DNA of 37,003 nucleotides from an uncultured Ruminobacter sp. (GTDB lineage Bacteria > Pseudomonadota > Gammaproteobacteria > Enterobacterales > Succinivibrionaceae). Both the position numbers and the translations under genes were made by a program. Where the stretch lies: contig CACWVT010000033.1 in NCBI GenBank assembly GCA_902764345.1, positions 1 to 37,003 on the forward strand. The letters run 5' to 3'. Of the stretch, positions 1 to 8,421 are shown piece after piece; the stretch's first letter is position 1, and each line of letters opens with the position of its first letter. A model generated the notes under the pieces. The model searched no databases. It was not told where the DNA came from and was given only the letters and a program-made list of their open reading frames with translations.

Positions 1-79
1 TTCCGAACACAGAAGTGAAAAGCGGTCACGCCGATGGTAGTGTAGCATTCGCTATGTGAGAGTAGGTCATTGCCAGGCA
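1..79 (+). rRNA. rrf: 5S ribosomal RNA, 3' part (cut by window start)
   Basis: The first 79 bases match the 3' two thirds of bacterial 5S rRNA, including the conserved GAACACAGAAGTGAAA and CGATGGTAGTGT blocks and the closing TGCCAGGCA. The 5' part is outside the window. It differs at several positions from the second 5S gene downstream, so the two are not recent identical copies. Confidence 0.93.
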
Positions 80-90
80 TTTTTTATTTG

Positions 91-120
91 AAGGGAGTCT
101 TAATGACTCCTTTTATAATT
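91..120 (+). terminator. Intrinsic terminator after first 5S
   Basis: GGAGTC (94-99) and GACTCC (105-110) pair around a TTAAT loop, extended by A:T pairs, and are followed by a T-rich run. It sits between the two 5S genes, so some transcripts should end before the second copy. Confidence 0.75.
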
Positions 121-157
121 TTGAAACAAAGCAGATATTTGTTTCACATACCGGTTA

Positions 158-276
158 ATCCTGGTGACAACAGTGCTGTTGAACCACCTGTTCCCATTCC
201 GAACACAGAAGTGAAAAGCAGTCACGTCGATGGTAGTGTAGCATTCGCTATGTGAGAGTAGATCATCGCCAGGTGC
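158..276 (+). rRNA. rrf: 5S ribosomal RNA, second copy
   Basis: A complete 5S gene of about 119 nt. The terminal helix forms between CCTGGTG (160-166) and CGCCAGG (267-273), and the internal blocks match the upstream copy. It carries substitutions relative to that copy (for example AGCAGTCACGTCG against AGCGGTCACGCCG). Exact ends are uncertain by a few bases. It ends the rRNA operon that enters the window from the left. Confidence 0.93.
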
Positions 277-285
277 TAATTGAAG

Positions 286-313
286 AAGGGAGCTGTACAG
301 CTCCCTTTTTTGC
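286..313 (+). terminator. Intrinsic terminator of the rRNA operon
   Basis: A 20-bp perfect palindrome, AGGGAGCTGT followed by ACAGCTCCCT, runs directly into a T6 tract. This is a strong rho-independent terminator just after the second 5S gene. Confidence 0.88.
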
Positions 314-426
314 TTTCATGACATATGGTTTTTAGTTTAAACTTTGATCCCGTCGGTTTACCCCGCACATAATTATGATTAGAATGCTTTTACATTAATT
401 ATATAAACTTAATTATGAGGTAAAAA

Positions 427-660
427 ATGAAAGCTTATGCAATACTCGGATGGATTGGATTCATAATCACATGCGTTGTATTTGTTCTCGGTGTGGTTAT
501 GTCCGGACAGTATCATCATGCTAATCTGCTGCTGATTCTTGCTCCGATTATCTGCTACTTTGCGAACAAGTATAAGTTCTACTGGATTTCCATCGTGATG
601 GCTCTGTTCCTTGGCGGTTTCTTTAATACACTGCTCGGGTATCTTCACAGGCTGTTCTAG
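427..660 (+). CDS. Small hydrophobic membrane protein, unknown function
   Basis: A 77-residue protein with three hydrophobic stretches (about residues 5-26, 33-47 and 52-70) separated by short polar turns containing HH and NKYK, so it is probably an integral inner-membrane protein. I do not recognise the family. The start is supported by a GAGG ribosome-binding site (416-419) upstream of the ATG. A hairpin follows the stop. The complementary strand of the same stretch is also open but has no comparable start signal or composition, so the plus-strand reading is preferred. It stands alone between the rRNA operon and a convergent V4R gene. Confidence 0.6.
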   Translation: MKAYAILGWIGFIITCVVFVLGVVMSGQYHHANLLLILAPIICYFANKYKFYWISIVMALFLGGFFNTLLGYLHRLF

Positions 661-688
661 TCTTAATATATTCGAGAATATATGTTAA

Positions 689-727
689 GGACTCACAGTG
701 TTCTAATATTGAACCTGCGAGTCCTTT
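689..727. terminator. Hairpin between convergent genes
   Basis: GGACTC (689-694) pairs with GAGTCC (719-724), with an inner GTTC/GAAC pairing. Short T runs lie on both sides, so it may serve both the small membrane protein and the V4R gene. Confidence 0.55.
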
Positions 728-739
728 CATAATGGTTGT

Positions 740-1270
740 TTATATTTTTCTGCATCTGAAGCGGCAGATTCTGTCTCCGTTGGCCCAGCAGTTGATTTCC
801 GTTACCTCGTATTTGTCTCCGGTATACTGCAGCAAAATCCCTTCAAGGAAGCCCTCATCGTAGTCGCATATCATCTCATTGTTAGGAGGCAGACCACTGC
901 AGTCAAGATCATCTGCGAGGGTGACTATTATTTCACTGAAATCAGCCTCAACATGCTCTACATTTAGTATACCGATACGGAGCTTATAGAGGATCTTATA
1001 GAGGTCTGTCATAAAGTCCTTGAAGCTTGCGTTGGTATTCAGATGCTTTTTAGTAAACTCAATACCGGCAATGGCTCCTGCCTCTTTAAAAATGGCATTG
1101 GATGTTTCGGCACCATAGCGTTTGGTGAGTGCCTCAATTAGTGAGAACTCCAGCTGACGGTATACTTCAACAGGAAGGTGATCTCCCAGATCCGGCCGAC
1201 CTTCCTTAATGTTGCCGAGCTTTTCCCATGAGAATTTCTTGTCATTTGCAGATCTGAAAATGTTGACCAT
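740..1270 (-). CDS. V4R (4-vinyl reductase) domain protein
   Basis: A 176-residue soluble protein. The C-terminal third (about 130-176) has the V4R pattern: a Cys-Asp-Tyr-Asp-Glu-Gly segment, then hydrophobic strands, then Asn-Cys-Trp-Ala-Asn-Gly-Asp-Arg-Ile-Cys-Arg-Phe, where the GDxxCxF end is typical of the small-molecule or metal-binding V4R fold. The N-terminal half is helical and resembles other stand-alone V4R proteins. No output domain is fused, so it may be a sensor, a chaperone-like partner or a haem/ligand binder; the sequence does not say which. AAGGAT lies upstream of the ATG. It is a single gene, 356 bp from yqeY. Confidence 0.75.
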   Translation of the reverse strand: MVNIFRSANDKKFSWEKLGNIKEGRPDLGDHLPVEVYRQLEFSLIEALTKRYGAETSNAIFKEAGAIAGIEFTKKHLNTNASFKDFMTDLYKILYKLRIGILNVEHVEADFSEIIVTLADDLDCSGLPPNNEMICDYDEGFLEGILLQYTGDKYEVTEINCWANGDRICRFRCRKI

Positions 1271-1626
1271 TGCACATCCTTAACTCTTAATGTCTGTATA
1301 TAGTCAGGAGATACGGCTTGTTCATCTCCGAGGTCACACGAGTGTTCCGTATAACAACAGTTTTAACAGAGTGTTTTGGTTGATAAATAACTTTTTAAAT
1401 AAGAATCTATTATCAATTTTATACACATCTGTGAATTCATTCTATGATTAATGATTATTTTTTAAACATTTTTATCGGTTTTGTTTATGTGTGCAGCATA
1501 TAAGAATGATTTGCCCGTATGGGCGGGGGATATGCTGAAGATTGTTTATCTGTTCAGTGTTTTTGAAATAAATAAAAAAAGGACTAATAAATTAGTCCTT
1601 TTTCCACCATTTGTACAATCCGGAAT
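1271..1626. other. Intergenic region between V4R gene and yqeY
   Basis: AT-rich and probably holds the V4R promoter, but no convincing -35/-10 pair stands out on the minus strand. Its right end contains the yqeY terminator. An open plus-strand frame here runs into yqeY and has no coding character. Confidence 0.5.
1575..1606. terminator. Bidirectional terminator after yqeY
   Basis: AAAGGACTAAT and ATTAGTCCTTT pair around AA, flanked by an A tract on the left and a T tract on the right. It works in both directions and lies 20 to 50 nt past the yqeY stop. Confidence 0.85.
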
Positions 1627-2073
1627 TTACTTGTTTAAGGCATCCTTGATTTTTTTGCTGAGGCTTCCCATATCTGTTCTGCCGTTAGCAAGAGGCTTAA
1701 CAAAGTTCATAACCTTAGACATGTCCTTCATGCCTGAAGCTCCGGTTTCGCTTAAAGCCTTGGCAATAAGTTCATCAACTTCAGCATCAGACATCTGTGC
1801 AGGTAAAAATTCCTGTAATACACTAATTTCGAATCTTTCGCCCTGAGCCAATTCATCACGGCCGGCAGCTTCATACTGAGCAGCTGATTCCTCACGCTGC
1901 TTAACCATCTTGGTAACGATGGCAATAATCTGACTGTCGTCAAGTGTGATTCGCTGGTCAACTTCCACTTTTTTTATCTCAGAGAGCAATAAACGCAACG
2001 CACTGGTGCGTTCCTTGTTCTTTGCCAGCATTGATTCCTTAATACGAACATTTAAATCTTCACGTAAGGACAT
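1627..2073 (-). CDS. yqeY: GatB/YqeY domain-containing protein
   Basis: A 148-residue protein with full-length YqeY character: an N-terminal helical segment with KERTSALRLLLSEIKK, the central QREESAAQY segment, and a C-terminal domain ending GRTDMGSLSKKIKDAL. The family shares its tail domain with GatB of the tRNA-dependent amidotransferase and is thought to bind tRNA; its exact role is not settled. It follows rpsU by 40 bp on the same strand, the usual rpsU-yqeY pairing, and is closed by a strong terminator. dnaG and rpoD, which follow in many gammaproteobacteria, are absent here. Confidence 0.93.
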   Translation of the reverse strand: MSLREDLNVRIKESMLAKNKERTSALRLLLSEIKKVEVDQRITLDDSQIIAIVTKMVKQREESAAQYEAAGRDELAQGERFEISVLQEFLPAQMSDAEVDELIAKALSETGASGMKDMSKVMNFVKPLANGRTDMGSLSKKIKDALNK

Positions 2074-2113
2074 AATTCTCTTCGACCTAAAAAGTAACGG
2101 TTAAAACAAAAAA

Positions 2114-2329
2114 TTAGTATAAACGATTGTGACGTGCATTTTCACGTGCAAGCTTCTTAGCCTGACGCTTTACTGCTGAAGCCTTTGCGCGCTTACGAAC
2201 AGTAGTTGGCTTTTCGTAAAATTCGCGGCTGCGAACGTCTGCTAAAATTCCTGCCTTTTCGCAAGAACGCTTGAAACGACGTAATGCTACGTCAAATGGT
2301 TCATTTTCACGTACTTTAATAATTGGCAT
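2114..2329 (-). CDS. rpsU: 30S ribosomal protein S21
   Basis: A 71-residue basic protein starting [20 protein letters not shown], the diagnostic start of S21, and ending in the Arg/Lys-rich tail. It binds the small-subunit platform near the anti-Shine-Dalgarno sequence and helps initiation. The start is fixed by GAGGTGA a few bases upstream of the ATG. In E. coli and Vibrio the gene across the divergent gap is tsaD; here tsaD lies 12.4 kb away with a CRISPR island between. Confidence 0.98.
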   Translation of the reverse strand: MPIIKVRENEPFDVALRRFKRSCEKAGILADVRSREFYEKPTTVRKRAKASAVKRQAKKLARENARHNRLY

Positions 2330-3120
2330 GTGCCATCACCTCGATAATAAAAAAAAATAATGAGCTCCCCACGTGATACAGAAAGACTCATCTGTTAACG
2401 TCTGCCAACACCTGCACGGATGCGCAGGCACAGGTCAAACAATTGTGCGAATTTTAATACTTTTAGGGAATAAAGTAAACAGATTTTTACCTCATTGGAA
2501 TGGAAAATTGTGTGTTTTTTATGCGTTTAATAGGCGTTTACTGATTAGTCGGGTAATAGGTCCCTCTGCAGTTTTAAAAATACGGAGGTTATTCAGAGCC
2601 CTTTATTATTTTAAGCCTGTGCATAAATGATGTCCCGGCATTTTATTCATCATTGTATTCCTGCATGTATTAATGTCGGCTGACAGTGAAAACAGGCATT
2701 CATGCGGATGGTTTTACGTTAATTCCGTATCTGTCCGCCATGTGTCCTGATTGTGATTATGTCTGTGAATAACATGTAATAACCTGTGAGTGTTTCGGGG
2801 ATAACTTTATTCGCTGTTTTGCATGTGTCTCTGAGGATATTTAAACCTTGATACTGCGGGGGCTTACGCATGATGTTTCCATGGTCCTGAAGCCGCATCG
2901 TAGCCTTAATCCGCTATTCCGTCTCCGGGGCTTGCCCGGTTCGAATTTCTTCTCTATCATTATCCGTGTATGTTATCCGTATGGTTGCCGGGAGCTGAGC
3001 TGATAGGCACGCAGGTCGTTTTGCCGAAGACATCATACGCATCATGTGACATCTTATACGTCATATGATGCGTAGCCCGGCGGATAATAATGTTTTTTTT
3101 ATTTCTTCCGGAGACAAGGC
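2330..3120. other. Long intergenic region right of rpsU
   Basis: A 791-bp stretch without a credible gene. The near end should hold the divergent rpsU promoter. A plus-strand frame of 85 codons near 2373 has no ribosome-binding site and no recognisable protein, so I do not call it. A strong inverted repeat lies at 3036-3074. This stretch begins the accessory island that separates rpsU from tsaD. Confidence 0.5.
3036..3074. repeat. 15-bp-stem inverted repeat upstream of the metallopeptidase gene
   Basis: TACGCATCAT (3036-3045) and ATGATGCGTA (3065-3074) are perfect complements. The pairing continues inward through a G:T pair and TGAC/GTCA, giving a 15-bp stem around a 9-nt loop. No T tract follows directly, so it is either an operator-like palindrome or a structured leader of the gene starting at 3121. 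Confidence 0.6.
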
Positions 3121-3858
3121 ATGAGTGACATGGTTATTCCCGTAAACCTGAGTATCAGGGACAAGAACGGAGAGCCTGTATCCAAAAAGGGAGTATTTAA
3201 GTTTTCAGGAAGGCTCAAGCGTTCCTTCAGACTTACTTTCGATGAGAAAATGGAACCGGTGGTGACGCTTCCTCTTTCGATGCTTCATTTTGGCCGTGCT
3301 CCCCAGACGCTTGTGGACAGATACGGGAGTTTCTTTACCGAGGTTTATCATAAACATCTCAGACTTTCCGGAAAAAGGAATTCGCTTGCCGGCAGATTAA
3401 ATGCTCTTACGGATGAATTTATCAGTAAGCATCATCCTTCAGATGAGTGGGTTGCCGATATGGCAGAAAAAACGCTTACTGAAATGACGGAATTCTGCAG
3501 AGAACTGTATGTCAGAATGGGAATGCGGAAAAACTTTAAATCTGTTTCCGTAAGGCTTCAGAAATCCAGATGGGGAAGCTGTTCTTCAACAGGGGCACTA
3601 AGCTTTAACTGTCTTATAATGCTTCTGCCTGAATCCTGCAGATATTATCTTGCCGTTCATGAAATGTGTCATCTTTTCGAGATGAATCACTCGGAAAGAT
3701 TCTGGGGACTGGTGGAAAAATACTGCCCGAACTACATAAGTATCGAGCAGGTTATAAAAGAACGGGGGAAAGAACTGTTCCCTGTTATGAGGGAACTGAA
3801 GAGGAGAAAGGTTATTTCCGTAAATTTCGGGGCCGGAATATTGGCCAAAATGAGATAA
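3121..3858 (+). CDS. YgjP-like zinc metallopeptidase (M48/SprT-like, DUF45)
   Basis: A 245-residue protein with the YgjP/WLM-type catalytic core: SRWGSCSSTGALSFN near residues 149-163, then HEMCH at 180-184 (HExxH zinc site with Glu181 as general base), and a third ligand candidate, His190, in the following MNHSERFW motif. The N-terminal half is the usual beta-rich YgjP region. Family members are predicted soluble peptidases, often encoded near restriction or other defence genes; substrates are unknown. GGAG precedes the ATG. The gene is the first of the rpsU-tsaD island and converges with the CARF/HEPN gene. A functional link to the CRISPR system is possible but not shown. Confidence 0.88.
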   Translation: MSDMVIPVNLSIRDKNGEPVSKKGVFKFSGRLKRSFRLTFDEKMEPVVTLPLSMLHFGRAPQTLVDRYGSFFTEVYHKHLRLSGKRNSLAGRLNALTDEFISKHHPSDEWVADMAEKTLTEMTEFCRELYVRMGMRKNFKSVSVRLQKSRWGSCSSTGALSFNCLIMLLPESCRYYLAVHEMCHLFEMNHSERFWGLVEKYCPNYISIEQVIKERGKELFPVMRELKRRKVISVNFGAGILAKMR

Positions 3859-3901
3859 GGCTCCATGCGAGTCTTATCTCATAAGGTATATTTAACACGT
3901 A

Positions 3902-6688
3902 TCAGTAAGACAACTCTGAAAATCTCACTATGTTTTCTACAGCGTTTTTTATTGTGTCGGCGGTGTAGTCTTTTTGGTTTTGGTCATGAAGCATGTAATT
4001 TCTGCATCCGCAGATTGCCTTATTTAAGTCGCGATACTGTGTTTGCCTGCTTTTTGATAAGTCAAGATATGGATAAAGGTGTAAAAGTTCATATGCGAAC
4101 AGTACGGCGTTTAGATAATCCCTCTGATTTAGGTAAAAAAGAGTGCGATCCTTAATTATTTGTTTTTTCTTCTCAGGAGAATTCTGTTTAATGTCTGAGA
4201 ACTCAAGCCATGAGAGATGTCTTTCAATTTTGTCTGAAAGTTTATTAAGGAGCTGATTGTTTTCTGACAGTTCATTGTATTTTGCTTCAATTGATTTAAA
4301 CAGTTTTGCTGATTTGTCAAACTGATTCATGTACTCGAAATAGGCAATATCGTTGATCATATCTGATATATCAGCGCCGTTATCTGCAAAAATACCGTTC
4401 ATGCTCATAAGGTTCTTTGTTCTATTGTATGTGGAGATTTCAAACGAATATTTTGTCAGCTTCAGCATTTCAGTTATTTTATTTATTGTTCCGGTTGCTG
4501 GCTGTGGGGAAAATTCTGCCAGCAGAGGCTGTATTTGCCTGTATGCATTACGGAGATTATCCTCATTAAGATTGTGCAGGGATTCTGTCATAAACCTACA
4601 TGTTGATTTCGTAAGCTCGTCATTAATTGCCGTTCTAGGAGGAATCATGTCTGCATAATAGATATTATCCATGCTTCTTCTGCCGAGAGTACACATAAGT
4701 TGTACAGCTCCGTACATAACTATAGGAAACTGTCTGAAACAGTGAGTGATGTCCATTGATATACGTACGTTGTCGGCCAATTTTTCATTCAGAAAATCGT
4801 ATATGGCGAGATAGTCCTCGTATGTGGAGCAGGATTCTTCGGTAAGGAATAATAACAGTTCAAAACCCAGCGTATTTCGTATATCCCTAAGTCTTTCGTT
4901 AATGTCTGAAAGCATTTGTTTTGGGACTTTGCCGTTACTGTTAAATACGTCTTTTATATATCCGCAAGCTGATTGAATTTCGTCGATGTCAGGTTTTAGT
5001 GAATTAAGATTATCTGCAAATTCATTCCACGCGCTTGTTTCCGTGCCTATAATTACGAGCTGTTTTAAACTGCTGATGGTTTCGGCAAGTTGGAGGGATA
5101 TGAAATTTGACGGAGGCAATTCTTTACCGTCAAGTTTGTAGACAGTTTTGTTATAGCTGCCGTTTCCTAAAAATGATATCAGAACGTTGTCAGTTATCAT
5201 GGTAGCAGGTGTTTCTGATATTTCTATACCAAAAGCGGTAAAAATTTCTTTTAGGCTGGCCCTGAGAGATGAATAAGAACTGCATGATCTGCAAATCTTG
5301 GTATCCGGATTGTCAAAGTTTTGGGATTTATCATTCTTATGAACCAGAGTTGCACGAATTGACTGCGTAAACAAATCATAAAGCTTGTAGTTCTGTTTCC
5401 CGTTTTCGGATTTTATTATGTTGTTTGCGATATTCTGTTTAATGGCTTGGGGGTCTTCACTTTTGATGGAAAGGTATTTTGCTTCTATGTAATATTCAAA
5501 GGCACAGCATGCACGTATCATGTCGCCGGTATTATAGTAGTGCCCTGTCAGTTTTCTGTAATAGTCTTTGTCGGATGTTGTTTGGGCAGTGTGAACCTTG
5601 TCATTAATGCTTTTTTTTAGACATCGCAGATATTTGTTGTTTTCAAGGTGCTTTTCAAGAAGAAGTGGATCTATCTGCTTGAGATTGGCGTAAGACTGAG
5701 AGAATTTACAGATATTTTCGAAATCTGCAGATCTCTTGAGTTTTGTTTTGATATCAGATTCTTCCTTGGAGGTGCTTTGAAAGTACCCAAGCAGACTGTC
5801 GATGTTTCCGGAGAATCTGTACTGGTTTATCTTTGTTGCCATGTCCGTAAATTCTTTCATCGGGGCAACGGTAAGCACTGTCCCCTGATACAGAATGTTT
5901 TCTTTTGGGTACTGCTGTAATATTGTCTTAATTTTTTCTGATATGCTTTCTATCTGTTCATAACCTGCTGTGTGAGTGAGCCCGGCGTATCTTGCGAGAA
6001 TCTCATCAATGAGAGGCTTCTTAATTTTTTCCGGTACAAGTGAATTCATTTTTGCATAGAAAATGTTTTTTATACGGATGTCATCTTTTATGTTCTGCAG
6101 ACATGAAACTGTTAAAAACGACATAATCGGACTGACGCGAAGTCCGTTAGTGATGTCAATATAAATGTCTGAATGGTTTTCTATGAGCGGAAGAATATTA
6201 TCGAAAATGAGAGTCTGACTTTCAGGTGATTGGAAAGAGTATTCATGAATTATTGCGTTGATACGTAAACTGATTTTTTTTGTCATAAAAAACAGATTAA
6301 TCATCTGTTCGCGTCTTTTTATGTCCGCAACATCCGGATCCCTGTTTTCACCGTGTTGACTGTCATTTTCCGTCAGATTAGTACCGGTGAAGATGTCTGT
6401 TTCTTTTTGGGTAATTAATCCGGCTCGTAGCAGGGCTTCACCGAGATTTGTAAAAAATATATTCCAGATACTTTTTAGTGTGCCGAGTATTATGATTTGG
6501 TTCGGGGTTTTCTTTGTGTCACAAAGATATTCATATACGGAAAGACCGAAGCAATTAGATTCGTATGTGTGTTTGTTGTCAAAAACATATTTGGTTTTAT
6601 TGAAGGAGGCGTTTCCCAAACTGGCAATCAGTACGGTGTTTCGGTTGTCGGAGCTGATGTTTGCTGAAGGAATATTAAGAGTGTTCAT
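3902..6688 (-). CDS. Tandem CARF-HEPN-CARF-HEPN protein (Csx1/TM1812 'DxTHG' family)
   Basis: A 928-residue protein built from two homologous halves. Half one has VLIASLGNASFNKTKY at 19-34, IIILGT at 65-70, DITNGLR at 178-184 and RATLVH at 445-450. Half two has VLISFLGNGSYNKTVY at 502-517, LVIIGT at 544-549, DITHCFR at 646-652 and RNYMLH at 896-901. The first motifs of each half mark the CARF Rossmann fold of the Cas_DxTHG/TM1812 family, and the Rx4H motifs are HEPN ribonuclease active sites. Relatives of about 400-460 residues are homodimers that cleave RNA when cyclic oligoadenylate from Cas10 binds the CARF pair. Here both protomers are in one chain, offset by about 483 residues. Neither half keeps a perfect DxTHG: one has Asn for His, the other Cys for Gly. 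The gene is more AT-rich than its neighbours, has a weak ribosome-binding site, and is divergent from cas6. The family assignment is strong; activity is inferred. Confidence 0.87.
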   Translation of the reverse strand: MNTLNIPSANISSDNRNTVLIASLGNASFNKTKYVFDNKHTYESNCFGLSVYEYLCDTKKTPNQIIILGTLKSIWNIFFTNLGEALLRAGLITQKETDIFTGTNLTENDSQHGENRDPDVADIKRREQMINLFFMTKKISLRINAIIHEYSFQSPESQTLIFDNILPLIENHSDIYIDITNGLRVSPIMSFLTVSCLQNIKDDIRIKNIFYAKMNSLVPEKIKKPLIDEILARYAGLTHTAGYEQIESISEKIKTILQQYPKENILYQGTVLTVAPMKEFTDMATKINQYRFSGNIDSLLGYFQSTSKEESDIKTKLKRSADFENICKFSQSYANLKQIDPLLLEKHLENNKYLRCLKKSINDKVHTAQTTSDKDYYRKLTGHYYNTGDMIRACCAFEYYIEAKYLSIKSEDPQAIKQNIANNIIKSENGKQNYKLYDLFTQSIRATLVHKNDKSQNFDNPDTKICRSCSSYSSLRASLKEIFTAFGIEISETPATMITDNVLISFLGNGSYNKTVYKLDGKELPPSNFISLQLAETISSLKQLVIIGTETSAWNEFADNLNSLKPDIDEIQSACGYIKDVFNSNGKVPKQMLSDINERLRDIRNTLGFELLLFLTEESCSTYEDYLAIYDFLNEKLADNVRISMDITHCFRQFPIVMYGAVQLMCTLGRRSMDNIYYADMIPPRTAINDELTKSTCRFMTESLHNLNEDNLRNAYRQIQPLLAEFSPQPATGTINKITEMLKLTKYSFEISTYNRTKNLMSMNGIFADNGADISDMINDIAYFEYMNQFDKSAKLFKSIEAKYNELSENNQLLNKLSDKIERHLSWLEFSDIKQNSPEKKKQIIKDRTLFYLNQRDYLNAVLFAYELLHLYPYLDLSKSRQTQYRDLNKAICGCRNYMLHDQNQKDYTADTIKNAVENIVRFSELSY

Positions 6689-7142
6689 TATATTGGCCCG
6701 TTGATTTGTTATTAATTAAGTTATCGACTGTCATAATGGTTTCGGTCAGAATGCTGCAGGATTTGTAATGAGCAGTGATTAAACAGAATAATTATAATGC
6801 AAACATCGCATTAACAGGTGTGTTTGTTGTTGGTAATTCGAATCCGGAATTGAATTCTGATTTCGTTTCAGATGAAAAAAAGTAGGTCATTCTTAAATGT
6901 TTAAGATCACTTAACCTAATATAATGCGGAGCTCTTAGGAAAAACGGTACTTCTTTTTTGAAATTAGAACCATCCCTCTGAAGAACACGATTTCAGACGA
7001 TCCATATTTCCATATGCTGACAGGTATTACGGCGACAACTGCTCCGATTGTTCCATACATATATCGGAATATGTGCTGGAAACGGTTATAATGCCGTATT
7101 TGTTAAATGATTAGTGATTTTTCTTAAAAGGTTCGGAATATA
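6689..7142. other. Divergent regulatory region between CARF-HEPN gene and cas6
   Basis: A 454-bp AT-rich gap. Three exact TATAAT hexamers face cas6 (6793-6798, 6920-6925, 7087-7092), but none has a good -35 box at 16-18 bp, so no promoter is assigned. No gene is evident. Confidence 0.45.
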
Positions 7143-8300
7143 ATGATGAATTTGGCTCTACCTCTGATAAAAATACGATTGTTTTTTCGTGCCGTATCGG
7201 ATATCTGTTTTCCGTCATATTCCGGTTCAACATTCAGGGGCGCTTTCGGCATTCATCTGCGGGAATCATTCTGCAGTACCTTGGAAAGAAAGTGCTGTGA
7301 ATGTAATAAGATCGGCACATGCGTCTATGCCGGAGTTTTTGAGGGAACCAGAGTCTTAAGTCAGGAAGGGGCTGAATCCGTTTCAGTGGATGTTCCCAAT
7401 GCCTATGTCATAGAACCTTTGCCGATTGACAGGGATTATGTTGCGTCCGGCGGTGTTTTTTCAATAGACATCATTCTTTTCGGAAAGGTGTCTGCTGAAC
7501 TGAACAACGTGGTAACGGCTTTCATAAAGGCTGGTTTCACGGGATTTACCGAATCCAGGGGAAGGGCTGAACTGATAAAGGTCTGTCAGATTTTTGAGGA
7601 TGACGTAAGGGTTCTGTTTGACAGGAGTAATCCATCCGTGTCCGGTAAACCTGTCAGTACTTATTCTCTCAGTGTTAATTCATCGTTTAAAGGCTGCCGT
7701 ATAATTCTCGAAACACCTTTAAGGATTGTTCATAAAAAGAAAAACATAAGTGTTGAGAATTTTACTCCCGGGATGTTTCTCAACGGAATTATAAGAAGGG
7801 TGAGAATTCTTCTCGCAAATCATGCCGAGGATGTCAGAAATTCAGGTTCTGACTTAATCCGTCCTTACTGTCCTGACTCGGAAAATTACAGATGTTACAG
7901 CGGTCTTGGTCATGTTCATGCTGAAACAAATGTTTCTGGGCCTCAGACTCTGACGGGATCCGGGGAACGGAGTGATACAGTTCCCTATTATGCTGAAAGA
8001 AGAAAGGCCGAGCTTGAAAAGCTTCCGGAATGGTCAAGACCTTTCTTTGAGCATGACGATGCCGAACTCAGTTCCAAGCTTGATACGATAGTAATTAACA
8101 ACAGAAAACTGCACTGGTTTGACTGGGCACGTCTTTCAAGCAGACAGCAGAGAAAAATAAAGCTTGGCGGTATCATGGGAACCTTTGAAATTGAGGGAGA
8201 TCTTGAGCTCCTGGCTCTTTTTATCAGAGCGGGGGAGATTATGCATGCCGGAAAGGCTGCAGTCATGGGACTCGGTAAATACAGGACTGAGTGGTTTTAA
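7143..8300 (+). CDS. cas6: CRISPR pre-crRNA processing endoribonuclease, Cas6 (RAMP)
   Basis: A 385-residue RAMP protein. The N-terminal region has FRGAFGIHLRESF followed by a CxxC...C-V-Y-A-G-V-F-E segment, the usual signature of the type III-associated Cas6 family. The C-terminal region ends with HAGKAAVMGLGKYR, the glycine-rich RAMP loop. Cas6 cuts the repeat RNA at the base of its hairpin and leaves an 8-nt 5' handle; the transcribed repeat of the array ends ATTGAAAC, which fits. It is the only crRNA-processing gene seen and stands alone between the CARF-HEPN gene and a convergent DUF5131 gene. The start is ATGATG with AAAAGG upstream; either ATG could be used. Confidence 0.88.
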   Translation: MMNLALPLIKIRLFFRAVSDICFPSYSGSTFRGAFGIHLRESFCSTLERKCCECNKIGTCVYAGVFEGTRVLSQEGAESVSVDVPNAYVIEPLPIDRDYVASGGVFSIDIILFGKVSAELNNVVTAFIKAGFTGFTESRGRAELIKVCQIFEDDVRVLFDRSNPSVSGKPVSTYSLSVNSSFKGCRIILETPLRIVHKKKNISVENFTPGMFLNGIIRRVRILLANHAEDVRNSGSDLIRPYCPDSENYRCYSGLGHVHAETNVSGPQTLTGSGERSDTVPYYAERRKAELEKLPEWSRPFFEHDDAELSSKLDTIVINNRKLHWFDWARLSSRQQRKIKLGGIMGTFEIEGDLELLALFIRAGEIMHAGKAAVMGLGKYRTEWF

Positions 8301-8328
8301 TCCGTTTTCCGCCACATCTTAACTGACA

Positions 8329-8344
8329 TCTCAATATATTGAGA
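8329..8344. repeat. Palindrome between convergent cas6 and DUF5131 genes
   Basis: TCTCAATATATTGAGA is a perfect 16-bp palindrome about 30 nt after the cas6 stop. It may help end transcription, but it lacks a clear T tract. Confidence 0.35.
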
Positions 8345-8421
8345 AATTTGTCGTGAATTGACCTTCCGTGTAAATACCGGATACGTTCATATTCTTTTTA
8401 AGGAGCGGATTATTCGTGGTT

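Noticed and set aside
409-648. Minus-strand open frame opposite the small membrane protein
   Set aside because: It mirrors the plus-strand gene, has no good ribosome-binding site, and its product is low in protein-like features.
2373-2630. Possible 85-residue plus-strand gene right of rpsU
   Set aside because: No ribosome-binding site, no family resemblance, and it overlaps the expected rpsU promoter region.
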